Source of the DNA: Marivivens sp.
Lineage (GTDB): Bacteria > Pseudomonadota > Alphaproteobacteria > Rhodobacterales > Rhodobacteraceae
Direction: 5' to 3'
Length of the DNA stretch: 55,424 nt
Assembly: GCA_017643845.1 (NCBI GenBank)
Contig: JAEPMR010000013.1
Coordinates: 1-55,424, forward strand
The notes under the pieces are model-generated. The model did not search any database. It saw only the letters and a program-made list of their open reading frames with translations, and was not told the origin of the DNA. Position numbers and translations under genes: made by a program. This document shows, one piece after another, positions 17,979-27,497 of this stretch (position 1 is its first letter; each line of letters begins with the position of its first letter).

Positions 17979-18643
17979 GCAGAGTTTTGGAGACGAAGCG
18001 ACGGGAGCCGCTTTCGGGTGAGACGCGTTCTGCGGTCATTTTTTTGCATGGCTATGGTGCGAATGGAGCTGATCTAATCGGTTTGGCAGATCCATTGGCT
18101 GAACATCTTCCTGATACTTTGTTCCTCTCGCCGGATGCGCCAGAGGCCTGCGCCGGTGCTCCTTTTGGATTCCAATGGTTTCCAATTTCGTGGATTGATG
18201 GATCAAGCGAGGAAGAAAGTCGGCAGGGACTTTATCGGGCCGCGGACGATCTGAATGCCTATCTTGATGGTGTTATGGTCGACGAGGATCTCCTGCCCGA
18301 ACAAGTGATGATATTCGGTTTTTCTCAAGGTACGATGATGTCACTTCACGTTTTGCCGCGCAGAGAAGACCCTGTGGCCGGGATATGTGCCTTTTCAGGG
18401 CGGCTATTGGAACCGGATCTCCTGACTGATGAAGTGCGCTCTCGTCCGCCTGTACTGCTTGTGCATGGCGATCAGGACGATGTTGTTCCGATCCAATCGC
18501 TTCCTGCGACTGCAACAGCCCTGCAGGAAGCAGGATGGGAGGATGTCTATGCGCATGTCATGAAAGGCACCGGTCACGGGATTGCCCCTGATGGGCTGCA
18601 AGTGGCTTTGGCCTTTATGCGGGACAGGCTCGGCTACAGTTGA
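17975..18643 (+). CDS. Phospholipase/carboxylesterase family serine hydrolase
   Basis: 222 residues from the ATG that overlaps the alkA stop. An alpha/beta hydrolase of the short carboxylesterase (YpfH/acyl-protein thioesterase) type. The oxyanion region is VIFLHGYGANGADLI. The triad is Ser117 (FGFSQGT), an Asp around 167-169 (HGDQDDVVP) and His201 (GTGHGIAP). No signal peptide is seen, so it is probably cytosolic. A longer reading from 17897 would run through alkA and is not supported. It ends 18 nt from the convergent RND gene. Confidence 0.9.
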   Translation: MSRVLETKRREPLSGETRSAVIFLHGYGANGADLIGLADPLAEHLPDTLFLSPDAPEACAGAPFGFQWFPISWIDGSSEEESRQGLYRAADDLNAYLDGVMVDEDLLPEQVMIFGFSQGTMMSLHVLPRREDPVAGICAFSGRLLEPDLLTDEVRSRPPVLLVHGDQDDVVPIQSLPATATALQEAGWEDVYAHVMKGTGHGIAPDGLQVALAFMRDRLGYS

Positions 18644-18661
18644 GCGGAGCCTGAAACTGGT

Positions 18662-21600
18662 TCATTCGGCAGCGCGGAGCGTACGAGCGGTCCCGAATGC
18701 GGTTGTTGAGTCCTCACTCCAAAGTATTTCAGGCGCAGGGAGGGCGCGAGCTTCTCGTGCTGTTGCCCAATCGCGCGCCGCTTGGCTCCCTCGGCCGAAA
18801 GAAAGCCGTGCCAGAAGATTTCCAAGCCATCGCGCGTAGGTGGTGACCCAGACGCGAAGGGCGAGCATGGAAGGTGTGAACAGCAGAGTTAGAACGGTCG
18901 CGATCCCAAGGCCGAAGACGACTGCGGTCGCGAGCTGTTTCCACCAAAGGGCGGTTGGGCTGTCAACCGTGTAGCCGCCATTCCAGAAATCCAGGCTCAG
19001 GCCAAACATCATTGGGGTGAGGCCAGCCATCGTTGTGATTGTTGTCAACAGTACGGGACGGATGCGGCTTTCCGCAGTGCGGGTAATGGCCTCAGAACGC
19101 GGCATATATTGTTCATATTCCTGATACGTGTCGATCAAGACGATATTGTTGTTCACAACAATGCCTGCCAAGGCCACAATTCCCGTCCCTGTCATGATGA
19201 TGGAAAACGCCTGGTCCATGACGACCATACCGATCAGGACGCCGGCCGTTGACATAATGACCGCAAGCAGGACGAGCACAGAATTATAGAAGCTGTTGAA
19301 CTGTGCGAGCAGAATGATGAACATCAAGCCGAGTGCGCCTGCAAAGGCGGTTGCGAGGAATGACGTGCTCTCCTGCTGGTCAGCCAAATCACCGACCCAG
19401 CTGTAGGTGATAGAGGAGGGGAGTTGGGCTTCTGACGAGAGCCACTCTTCGATCACTTCAATGCGTTCATTCGCATTTACGGCAATCGATTTCAGGCTGC
19501 CATCATTGAGTCCAGCTTGCAGCGTGTCGTTAGACTGAAGAGATTGCTCGCTCGCGATTGTGACGACCTCTTCGGTGTCGCTGTCGATGATTTTTGTGAG
19601 TCCCATCTCGACGCCGGCCTGTACGTCGAAGAAGCGCATCTGATCTACCCGATCAATCTGTGCAAGTTTCGGAACAGGGGTGCGGGTTACAAAGTTTGAA
19701 AGCGGTATGAGGCCAGAAGGCGTACGCACCCGGAGCGTGTCGAGCGTCGAAAGGACTTGATACTCTTCAGGCAAGCGCACTCGGATTTCGATCTCTTCGT
19801 CAGATGAGTCGACGCGCATCGTATCTAGGAAAATGCCACGTGTAACGAGCTGGACCATTCCGCCAACCGTCGCAACGTCTGCGCCGAAACGCCCTGCTTT
19901 TTCCACATCAACATTGATCTGCCAGTCGATTCCGGGCAGTGGACGCGTATCTTCAATGAGGGTCAGGCCAGGAAGTGCGTCGAATTTCGCCCGCACCTGC
20001 TCTGTGGCTTGCATGAGTTCGTTCCAGTTTTCTCCTTTTAGACGAAGATGAACTGGTTTTGCCGAGGCGGGGCCCATCGCAAGATTGAGGATCTCAGTCT
20101 GAATGCCTGGGATTTCATCTAGGCGTGCTTGGAGGGTGCTGATCACAGCGTTGCCGTCGAGATCGTCGATTGTGACACCGTCCGTCTCTGCCGCAAACGC
20201 TGCACGCTCCTCCCACGGGATGAGTTCTAGCTGAAGTTGCCCGATTGCATCTCCGGGGCCGCCTGCACCTGCAGTATTCTGGTTAAGCCCACCGGCGCCC
20301 GCGAATGCAAAGACGCTCCGAATTCCTTCGACTTCAAGAGCGACAAGCTCTGCCTGACGCACGAGTGCGTCTTTCTCACCCAACGATAGGTTTCCCCGAG
20401 CCTGAACGTAGACGATGGCCTGTTCAGGCTCGGTTGCAACAAAGAATTCTACGCCATTGCTGTTCTCAGAATAAAAGGAAAAAGTCCATGCCACGAAGAC
20501 GCCTACACCCGCGATTGAGACCAGCGGCATCACAGGGTTGCCTGTGATGAAGTGAATAATGTGCCCGAAGAGGGAACGTCTATATCCGGCGCGGATCTGC
20601 TTCTCTTTCCGCCGAAACTGGGCCGCGCCGATGGAGATCGATAGGGCAACTGCCCCTGCAAAGAATAATATGATGCCAGGTAAGGAGTCCGTCATCCCAG
20701 AAGTTTGACGCGCCACGCCCGAGAAGTAGCCAGGATTGAGCGCGAGCATGGCTCCAGAGAAAACCATGAAAGCTGCGCCAACAACCAGAGCAGCACGAAC
20801 GATCCATGGTGTTGTCCGGCGCAGGGTATCTGACGTCCGTCCGAATATACGGCTGATACGGCCGGTAACGCCACCGACAACGGGTAGATAAACCAATGCA
20901 ACTACAAGTGCCGCGGTGAGAACAAATATCAGAGTGACCGGAAGCATACCCATGAATTCGCCAGGGACACCTGGCCAGAAAAGCATCGGCAAAAAGGCGC
21001 ACAGAGTAGTTGCCGTCGAGGAAACGATTGGCCAAAACATCCGTTTCGCCGCCTCGACATAGGCATGCATCGGGCCCGACCCTTCTCGGATGCGCTTGTC
21101 AGCATATTCGACAACGACAATTGCGCCATCAACGAGCATACCGACGGCAAGAATGAGGCCGAACATCACGATATTCGAGATCGTGATATCCATGACCGCC
21201 AGAAGTGCAAATGTCAGCAGAAATGACGTGGGGATAGCAAATCCGACAAGAAGTGCCGGTCGTGCACCGAGAGAGGCGAGAACAACGATCATCACGAGGG
21301 CGATTGCTGTTAGCACTGAACCCTCGAGTTGGCTGACCATTGAGGATACGTTCCTGCTTTGGTCATTCGATGTGCCGACGCTGATTGCGGATTTTAGATC
21401 CTCGGGCCACCCCGCCTCGATTTCGGCGACAGTTTCTTTAACCAATGTTGCAGTATCAATGAGGTTAAAGCCCTTGCGTTTAACGACTTGGAGGGCAACT
21501 GTATTTTCGCCGTTGTAGCGCGCGGTCGCTTCCCGATCTTCAAAAGCGAGACGAATTTCTGCCAGATCGCCGAGGGTCACTACACGGTCGCCGTTTGTTT

Positions 21601-22333
21601 TTACGGGCAGACTGTAGATATCCTGTGGTTCGTCAAATGATGACGGAATCTTAACGGCAAATGAGCCCTGTTCAGATTTCACCTCACCTGCGGCGATTAG
21701 AAGGTTGTTTTGGGTCACAACGTTGATGAGATCTCCCGCTGTGACGTTATAGGCCTCAAGCCGCAAAGGATCGATTTCGACCAGTAGCATTTCATCTCGC
21801 TGACCGGTTAATTGAGCTTCCAAGACTGCATCCAACGTCTCGAGTCGGGTTTGCATGTCCTTCGCAACTTGGATCAATGTTCGTTCAGGCAATTTGCCGG
21901 TCAGGTTAACGACAATGATTGGAAACTCTGAGAAGTTGATCTCGTTTATCGAGTACTGATCCGCGCCACTGGGAAACTGCGCCTCGGCGTTATTCATTGC
22001 GTCTCTGACATCGGCCATTGTGCGGGTTTTGTCCCAGCCGAACTCGAACTCCAGAGCCACACCAGCGTAACCTTCCGCCGCTGTCGCGCTCATCGTCTTC
22101 AAGCCATTGAGGTCTGCAAGCTCGGCTTCCATCGGCTTTACGAGCAACGTTTCCGCGTCGGCCGCCGAAATTCCAGGAAATGGAACTGAAACGAACAATG
22201 CAGGGATTTCGATATCGGGTTCGCCTTCTTTCGGAAGCCCGACATACGCGTACCCGCCAGCAAGTAGCGACAATGCAATAAAGGCAATGATCATTCGGGC
22301 GCGTGAAGCGGCCCAGTCAACGACTCCAGTCAT
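18662..22333 (-). CDS. RND-type efflux pump inner-membrane permease (AcrB-like)
   Basis: 1223 residues, about 170 longer than E. coli AcrB. It is a proton-driven inner-membrane exporter. Family blocks include GLPKEGEPDIEIPALFVSV, DVRDAMNNAEAQFPSGA, the TM4 proton-relay region LAVGMLVDGAIVVVEYADK and the C-terminal GIVVNNNIVLIDTYQEYEQ. An extra segment at about residues 490-610 holds two predicted TM helices not present in AcrB; the rest of the length is a polar C-terminal tail after the last TM. It overlaps the adaptor gene stop by 4 nt. The outer-membrane factor is not in the window. Substrate unknown. Confidence 0.92.
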   Translation of the reverse strand: MTGVVDWAASRARMIIAFIALSLLAGGYAYVGLPKEGEPDIEIPALFVSVPFPGISAADAETLLVKPMEAELADLNGLKTMSATAAEGYAGVALEFEFGWDKTRTMADVRDAMNNAEAQFPSGADQYSINEINFSEFPIIVVNLTGKLPERTLIQVAKDMQTRLETLDAVLEAQLTGQRDEMLLVEIDPLRLEAYNVTAGDLINVVTQNNLLIAAGEVKSEQGSFAVKIPSSFDEPQDIYSLPVKTNGDRVVTLGDLAEIRLAFEDREATARYNGENTVALQVVKRKGFNLIDTATLVKETVAEIEAGWPEDLKSAISVGTSNDQSRNVSSMVSQLEGSVLTAIALVMIVVLASLGARPALLVGFAIPTSFLLTFALLAVMDITISNIVMFGLILAVGMLVDGAIVVVEYADKRIREGSGPMHAYVEAAKRMFWPIVSSTATTLCAFLPMLFWPGVPGEFMGMLPVTLIFVLTAALVVALVYLPVVGGVTGRISRIFGRTSDTLRRTTPWIVRAALVVGAAFMVFSGAMLALNPGYFSGVARQTSGMTDSLPGIILFFAGAVALSISIGAAQFRRKEKQIRAGYRRSLFGHIIHFITGNPVMPLVSIAGVGVFVAWTFSFYSENSNGVEFFVATEPEQAIVYVQARGNLSLGEKDALVRQAELVALEVEGIRSVFAFAGAGGLNQNTAGAGGPGDAIGQLQLELIPWEERAAFAAETDGVTIDDLDGNAVISTLQARLDEIPGIQTEILNLAMGPASAKPVHLRLKGENWNELMQATEQVRAKFDALPGLTLIEDTRPLPGIDWQINVDVEKAGRFGADVATVGGMVQLVTRGIFLDTMRVDSSDEEIEIRVRLPEEYQVLSTLDTLRVRTPSGLIPLSNFVTRTPVPKLAQIDRVDQMRFFDVQAGVEMGLTKIIDSDTEEVVTIASEQSLQSNDTLQAGLNDGSLKSIAVNANERIEVIEEWLSSEAQLPSSITYSWVGDLADQQESTSFLATAFAGALGLMFIILLAQFNSFYNSVLVLLAVIMSTAGVLIGMVVMDQAFSIIMTGTGIVALAGIVVNNNIVLIDTYQEYEQYMPRSEAITRTAESRIRPVLLTTITTMAGLTPMMFGLSLDFWNGGYTVDSPTALWWKQLATAVVFGLGIATVLTLLFTPSMLALRVWVTTYARWLGNLLARLSFGRGSQAARDWATAREARALPAPEILWSEDSTTAFGTARTLRAAE

Positions 22334-23730
22334 AGGCTTGCCTCCTGCATGGTGACATCGACTTGGATGCCATCCGTAACATATTCCTGACCAATGGTAA
22401 TCAGGCGGATTTGGTCAGGTAGGCCGGTAACCCAAACGCCATCTTTGCTGTCGCGGAGGATGGTGACGGGAGCGAAATGCACGGTTTCGTTCGTATCGAC
22501 ATATCGCACGCCAAGTTCTCCAGCGTCATTCAATGTCAGAGTGGATTGTGCGATGAGGTGCGCGCTTTGACCTTCGGTGGCAACAATGATCTCAGCAGTC
22601 TGACCGTCACGAATGCCATTGTCAGAATTCGGCACAGTAATTTCGACGCGGAAGGTACGCGTTGTCTGGTCTGCTGAGCGCGATAGGAAACTCACTCTGC
22701 CCTGCACCTCCGCACCAGAGGCAAGTTCGGCCATAGCGGGGGCGCCAACTTCAATTCTGCCGACTTCGGTTTCTGGGACGAATCCGACCAGTTTAATTGG
22801 GTCCAACTGTATAACCGTTGCACAAAGGGAACCTGGCTGGAGCAAGGCTCCCAGCTCCGCTGCGTCGGTTTCCAATATACCACCGAACGGGGCTGAAATA
22901 TCGAGACGGTCTAATTCCGTGCGCGCACGCGCAACGCTTGCTTCGGCTGCTGCTACTCCGGCTTTGGCGCTCTCGACTGAAGAAAACGCCGACGCGACGC
23001 CCGCTTCAGCGCTAGAGATCGCGGCGCGAACCCCTTCGAGTGAGCTCTCGACGCTGCTGACACCCGAGCGAGCGGCTTCAAGAGCAGCGTTTGCATTCGC
23101 AACGCGCGTTTTTGATGCAAATCCCTCAGCTTCCAGGGTTGTGGCAGTGCTGGCATTCAATTCCGCCTCTTCGAGACGTGCAATCGCCTCGATACGGCGC
23201 GCCATCGATTCTTCAAGTCGCGATTTCGCTTCGGTTAATCTTGCCTCGGCCTCGGGCACGCGTGCTTCTGCTTCTGGTAGTCTCGCACGCGCCTCGCTGA
23301 GCCGTGAGAGTGCCTCTTCGAGTGCCACTTCACGAGTTCCCGGGGCGAGCCGACAGAGAATGTCGCCAGAATTTACGCGTGTTCCTTTACGTAGTGGGTC
23401 TGAGATAACCTTGCCGCTAGTTTCCGCTCGAAGTTCTACTTGCCGGGCAGCCTCGGTTTGACCGCGTAAAATGATCGCGTTTTCGATGGGGCGGGCGACA
23501 GAGTCGACCGCGACGACTTTCACGAGTGATACTACTTCGGTCGCATTGTTGGCCGTCAAGCTGCTGTTCGAGTCGGCTTCAGCTGCGCTTGTGGATGTCG
23601 ATGCGTTGTTGGATGAAGGGACTTGTTCGGGATCGTCGCTGACAAACGCGAGCAAGGTATCGCGCTCGACTACGATGAAATAAAGCGCAATGACGGCGAA
23701 GATTGCAGAAATGATCGGAAAAATTCTCAT
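22330..23730 (-). CDS. Periplasmic adaptor (membrane fusion) subunit of the RND efflux pump
   Basis: 466 residues. An N-terminal membrane anchor (about 5-25) is followed by a linker, then the lipoyl half-motif ENAIILRGQTEAARQVELRAE. A long alpha-hairpin (about 135-275) is very rich in Glu, Ala, Arg and Ser with heptad-like repeats of EAR. After it come RTELDRLDISAPFGGILE and the beta-barrel and membrane-proximal domains. It bridges the permease and an outer-membrane channel. It is first in a two-gene operon with the permease; a dyad at 23811-23828 lies in its promoter region. Confidence 0.93.
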   Translation of the reverse strand: MRIFPIISAIFAVIALYFIVVERDTLLAFVSDDPEQVPSSNNASTSTSAAEADSNSSLTANNATEVVSLVKVVAVDSVARPIENAIILRGQTEAARQVELRAETSGKVISDPLRKGTRVNSGDILCRLAPGTREVALEEALSRLSEARARLPEAEARVPEAEARLTEAKSRLEESMARRIEAIARLEEAELNASTATTLEAEGFASKTRVANANAALEAARSGVSSVESSLEGVRAAISSAEAGVASAFSSVESAKAGVAAAEASVARARTELDRLDISAPFGGILETDAAELGALLQPGSLCATVIQLDPIKLVGFVPETEVGRIEVGAPAMAELASGAEVQGRVSFLSRSADQTTRTFRVEITVPNSDNGIRDGQTAEIIVATEGQSAHLIAQSTLTLNDAGELGVRYVDTNETVHFAPVTILRDSKDGVWVTGLPDQIRLITIGQEYVTDGIQVDVTMQEASL

Positions 23731-23810
23731 TTGGTCGCCTTCGTATGCTTGGTCTAGGCGTCACTTAAGGTGTCACATGACTACAGCAAGTTGATTTTCC
23801 CAGTCTTACG

Positions 23811-23828
23811 CTAAACTGATCGGTTTAG
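23811..23828. promoter_or_regulatory. Palindromic operator-like site upstream of the RND operon
   Basis: CTAAACTGATCGGTTTAG is a near-perfect 18-bp dyad; only the pair flanking the central GATC is mismatched. It sits 81 nt before the adaptor gene, in the 242-nt divergent region shared with the YfgM-like gene. The form (AAAC, central GATC, GTTT) resembles TetR-family operators. No TetR gene is nearby, so the binding protein is unknown. Confidence 0.5.
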
Positions 23829-23972
23829 ATTAAGAATTTTTGCAACTGCGGCAAGGCTGCATCAGGTTATGAGCCATTAGAGGCAGAAGCACTTTCGACG
23901 GGCTCTTGGCAAAGGCACTCACATCTGGCTATTTGAGTCCAAATTTTAGCAACCTCAGAAAAGGGGCGTGGG

Positions 23973-24620
23973 GTGAGCAACAACGAAAGTTTCATCGACG
24001 AGGTAAATGAGGAAGTTAGACGGGACCGACTGTTTGGCTACTTTCGGAAATATGGGTGGCTCGCGGTTGCCGCCGTCGTCGTCTTGGTAGGGGCCGCGGC
24101 TTGGACAGAATATCAAAGAGCTAAAGAGCGCGCTGCGGCGGAAGAGACCGGCGACGCAATTATTGAAGCGCTGTCTCTTGATGCGCCGCAAGATGTCCTG
24201 GCTGCTCTTGAAGAGCTTACTCCAAACGCTGTGACCCTGATGCTGGCGGCGTCAGCGGCTCAGGAGGCCGGGGACGTGGAAGGAGCGGTCCAGATTCTGA
24301 ACAAGGTTGCAGCTGGCGAAGACTTTTCGCAACTCTACAAAGAGCTTGCAACGCTGAAAATTGTTTCACTCTCGGAAGGTAAAACCTCCGTTGAGGAACG
24401 CCTTGAGTTGCTTCGACCGCTTGCGGAGGCTGGGCGTCCATTCGCCCTTTTGGCAAAAGAGCAGATTGCGATGGTTCAAATAGAATCTGGTGACAAGGTC
24501 GCAGCATTGGACACACTTGGGGAAATTCTGAAAGACGCGGCAGTTACACAGGGGTTGCGCGACCGTTCTCAACAGATGATTGTGGCTCTTGGCGGTGATT
24601 TAGAAACATTGTCGAATTGA
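23973..24620 (+). CDS. YfgM-like tetratricopeptide membrane protein
   Basis: 215 residues from a GTG start. A cytoplasmic basic N-terminus (EVRRDRLFGYFRKYGW) precedes one TM helix at about residues 24-43. A periplasmic helical TPR-like domain (TPR_21) follows, with repeats such as MLAASAAQEAGDVEGAVQILN. YfgM relatives associate with SecYEG and periplasmic chaperones. Here the gene precedes bamB and der, the same yfgM-bamB-der order as in E. coli, which supports the assignment. Confidence 0.88.
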   Translation: MSNNESFIDEVNEEVRRDRLFGYFRKYGWLAVAAVVVLVGAAAWTEYQRAKERAAAEETGDAIIEALSLDAPQDVLAALEELTPNAVTLMLAASAAQEAGDVEGAVQILNKVAAGEDFSQLYKELATLKIVSLSEGKTSVEERLELLRPLAEAGRPFALLAKEQIAMVQIESGDKVAALDTLGEILKDAAVTQGLRDRSQQMIVALGGDLETLSN

Positions 24621-24654
24621 CGGTCTGAGCGGCGCAGCGATTTTCGGGGGTCCA

Positions 24655-25974
24655 ATGTTCAAAATTCGTTTTATTGTGCTTTCCGGAGTGCTGCTGGTCT
24701 CTGCTTGCGGCGAGAAGGAGGTGATCCTGAGTGGGGACCGGCTGGATCATCGGGCCGGGATCACCGGAGAGCTTACGGGCCGCGAAAACAGAGAATCCGC
24801 GATACGCCTAGCGCCTGCTGTCGCGAATGAAGATTGGACCCATCGAGGTATGTCGCCGAGCCATGCTGGTGGGCACCCTGCGTTGGGGACGAATTTGTCA
24901 CTCCAATTTGTCGCCGATATCGGCGAAGGTAATTCGCGCCGGACAAGGATTTCCTCGGACCCCGTTGCTGCGGGTGGATCGGTATTCACCATGGACGCGA
25001 CCGGGACGGTATCTGCGGTTAGTTTGGCGGGGGATGTCTTGTGGCAGACTGACCTATCAGCTGGGAAACCGGATCAAAGCGCAACGTCCGGAGGTGGATT
25101 GGCCGCTAGTGCCGGTATGCTGTTTGTCTCTACAGGCTTTGGAGAGGTGATTGCACTCGATCAGGCCTCCGGGGCAGTTGAATGGCGTCAGGATCTTGAC
25201 GCGCCAGCAGCGGGGCCACCGGCCATCATTGGTGACCGCGTCTTGGTTGTGGATCGCGACAGTACGGCGTGGTCTCTTGATGCGGATACGGGGCGTGTCT
25301 CGTGGAGCGTAGATGGTACGCCTTCGTCTGCGAATTTCGGGGCGGGTGCTGGCGTTGCAGTTGATGGGCGTATCGCTGTTTTACCTTTCCCATCGGGCGA
25401 AGTTGTCGGTGCCTTTCCGCGCGGCGGCCTACAGCGCTGGTCGACGGTCGTCGGTGGTCAGAGGTTGGGGAGTGTCGCTGCCACTATTTCCGATATTGCC
25501 GGTGATCCTGTGATTGACGGAAATCGGGTATACGTCGCGAATTTTTCTGGGCGTATCGCCGCGCTAGATATCGAAACAGGTGATCGGATTTGGACGGCGC
25601 TGCATGGCGCAGTTGGACCTATTTGGCCAGCTGGCGACTCGGTGTTTGCGGTAAACGATATTTCCCAATTGGTGCGTTTGAATGTCCAGTCGGGTCAAGC
25701 CGTATGGGCAATAGATTTGCCAAACGGGCGTGAAAAGCAAGACCTTGGGTTCTTGAGGCGGGATAGAAGTCTAACAGCGCATTATGGCCCAATCCTTGCC
25801 GGGGGACGTATTTGGACAGCATCCTCAGACGGATTGCTCAGGGCATTCGACCCTGTCAGCGGTGCGATGGCCGAAAGCGCTGAATTACCTTCTGGTGCAG
25901 CCAGCGCGCCGATTGTTGTCCGAGGCACTTTGTATGTTGTAACGGTAGACGGTGAACTCGTCGCTTTTCGCTGA
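24655..25974 (+). CDS. bamB: Outer-membrane assembly lipoprotein BamB-like (PQQ-type beta-propeller)
   Basis: 439 residues. The lipoprotein signal peptide ends at the lipobox LLVSAC (Cys18 or nearby). The rest is an eight-bladed PQQ-like propeller with recurring blade motifs such as GLAASAGMLFVSTGFGEVIA and LDQASGAVEWRQDL. BamB is the scaffold lipoprotein of the BAM complex. It is somewhat longer than E. coli BamB because of a polar linker after the lipobox (about 20-60). It lies between the YfgM-like gene and der in an apparent operon. Confidence 0.9.
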   Translation: MFKIRFIVLSGVLLVSACGEKEVILSGDRLDHRAGITGELTGRENRESAIRLAPAVANEDWTHRGMSPSHAGGHPALGTNLSLQFVADIGEGNSRRTRISSDPVAAGGSVFTMDATGTVSAVSLAGDVLWQTDLSAGKPDQSATSGGGLAASAGMLFVSTGFGEVIALDQASGAVEWRQDLDAPAAGPPAIIGDRVLVVDRDSTAWSLDADTGRVSWSVDGTPSSANFGAGAGVAVDGRIAVLPFPSGEVVGAFPRGGLQRWSTVVGGQRLGSVAATISDIAGDPVIDGNRVYVANFSGRIAALDIETGDRIWTALHGAVGPIWPAGDSVFAVNDISQLVRLNVQSGQAVWAIDLPNGREKQDLGFLRRDRSLTAHYGPILAGGRIWTASSDGLLRAFDPVSGAMAESAELPSGAASAPIVVRGTLYVVTVDGELVAFR

Positions 25975-26021
25975 TTGCTGTTTGGTGTAGGCCGCAGGCT
26001 TAGCTACGGAATCGGATCAAA

Positions 26022-27482
26022 ATGTCTTTCACGCTGGTAATCGTTGGGCGTCCAAATGTTGGCAAGTCAACGTTGTTCAATCGCCTTGTAGGTAAAAAGC
26101 TTGCTTTAGTTGACGATCAACCAGGCGTTACGCGTGATTTGAGAGAAGGGCAGGGGCGCCTTGGCCCACTTAGGTTCACGGTGATGGATTCGGCAGGCCT
26201 GGAAACCGCGACCGATGATAGTCTACAGGGGCGAATGAGGCGGTTGACGGAGCAGGCGGTTGATCTTGCTGATGTCTGCCTGTTCATGATCGATGCCCGC
26301 GTCGGGGTCACGCCCGCAGACGAGATATTCGCCGATATTCTTAGAAAGAAAGGTGCCAACGTAATTTTGGCTGCGAATAAAGCTGAGGGACGTGCTGGTG
26401 AGGGAGGGCTGATCGAGGCGTATAGTCTTGGGCTTGGCGAGCCAATTCGCCTTTCGGCCGAGCATGGTGAGGGTATGGGCGAGCTTCTTGAAGCTCTAGG
26501 CCCATTCGCGGAGGCTGCGGAAAAGCAGGTTGCAGATTTTCTGCCGGAATTGGATGTGGATGTGGACGACGATGATGACCTATCCGATCAAGTGCCTATT
26601 CCGACCGTCGCAAAGCCACTTCAGATAGCGATCATAGGGCGTCCGAACGCTGGTAAGTCGACCCTCGTGAATAAAATCATCGGTCAGGAACGTTTGCTGA
26701 CGGGACCGGAAGCAGGAATTACACGTGACGCCATATCCGTTCAAACCGAATGGAATGAAGTTCCGATGCGCATTTTCGACACCGCCGGAATGCGCAAAAA
26801 GGCGAAAGTCCAAGATAAACTGGAGAAGCTTTCCGTCACAGACGGTCTGCGAGCTGTAAAGTTTGCAGAAGTTGTCGTCGTCCTGCTCGATGTCGAGGTG
26901 CCCTTTGAGCAACAAGACTTGCGAATTGCCGACCTTGCCGAGAGGGAAGGGCGCGCGGTCATTGTAGCTGTAAATAAATGGGACCTCGAAGACGAAAAGC
27001 AGGACAAACTTAAGCAGCTCCGAGCGGATTTCGAACGATTACTTCCGCAGCTGAGGGGTGCTCCCCTCGTTACCGTTTCAGCCAAAACGGGACGGGGTCT
27101 TGATCGCCTTCATGATGCTATCATGAAGGCCTATAATACCTGGAATAGGCGCGTGCCGACGGCGGCATTGAATAGATGGCTGGTCGGTATGCTAGAGCAG
27201 CATCCACCGCCCGCGCCTCAAGGACGTCGGATCAAAATGCGATACATGACGCAGGTGAAAACGAGACCTCCCGCATTTGTCGTTATGACGTCGCATCCTG
27301 ATGTCGTACCGAGCAGTTATTCGCGTTATCTGATTAATGGCTTGCGTGACGATTTTGACATGCCAGGAACTCCGATCCGACTCTATCTGCGAGATCAGGG
27401 CGACAAAAACCCATACAAAGACCGCAAGAAGAAGCAGCCGTCGCGATTGAAAAAGCATCTTGGAAAGGGTGACCGGTCATAG
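26022..27482 (+). CDS. der: Ribosome biogenesis GTPase Der (EngA)
   Basis: 486 residues with the two tandem GTPase domains unique to Der: Walker A motifs [12 protein letters not shown] (about residue 8) and [12 protein letters not shown] (about residue 208), with matching NKxD motifs AANKAEGR (variant) and VNKWDLED. A very acidic linker ([12 protein letters not shown]) lies between them. The C-terminal KH-like domain ends [13 protein letters not shown]. Der matures the 50S subunit. The first-domain NKxD reads NKAE rather than NKxD, a common Der variant. It is convergent with serS. Confidence 0.96.
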   Translation: MSFTLVIVGRPNVGKSTLFNRLVGKKLALVDDQPGVTRDLREGQGRLGPLRFTVMDSAGLETATDDSLQGRMRRLTEQAVDLADVCLFMIDARVGVTPADEIFADILRKKGANVILAANKAEGRAGEGGLIEAYSLGLGEPIRLSAEHGEGMGELLEALGPFAEAAEKQVADFLPELDVDVDDDDDLSDQVPIPTVAKPLQIAIIGRPNAGKSTLVNKIIGQERLLTGPEAGITRDAISVQTEWNEVPMRIFDTAGMRKKAKVQDKLEKLSVTDGLRAVKFAEVVVVLLDVEVPFEQQDLRIADLAEREGRAVIVAVNKWDLEDEKQDKLKQLRADFERLLPQLRGAPLVTVSAKTGRGLDRLHDAIMKAYNTWNRRVPTAALNRWLVGMLEQHPPPAPQGRRIKMRYMTQVKTRPPAFVVMTSHPDVVPSSYSRYLINGLRDDFDMPGTPIRLYLRDQGDKNPYKDRKKKQPSRLKKHLGKGDRS

Positions 27483-27497
27483 CCGCCCTTTCGCAAT

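Noticed and set aside
22613..23461. Long plus-strand open frame antisense to the adaptor gene
   Set aside because: It is a by-product of the Glu/Ala/Arg-rich coiled-coil repeats on the minus strand; the translation is a low-complexity Ser/Ala/Arg string.
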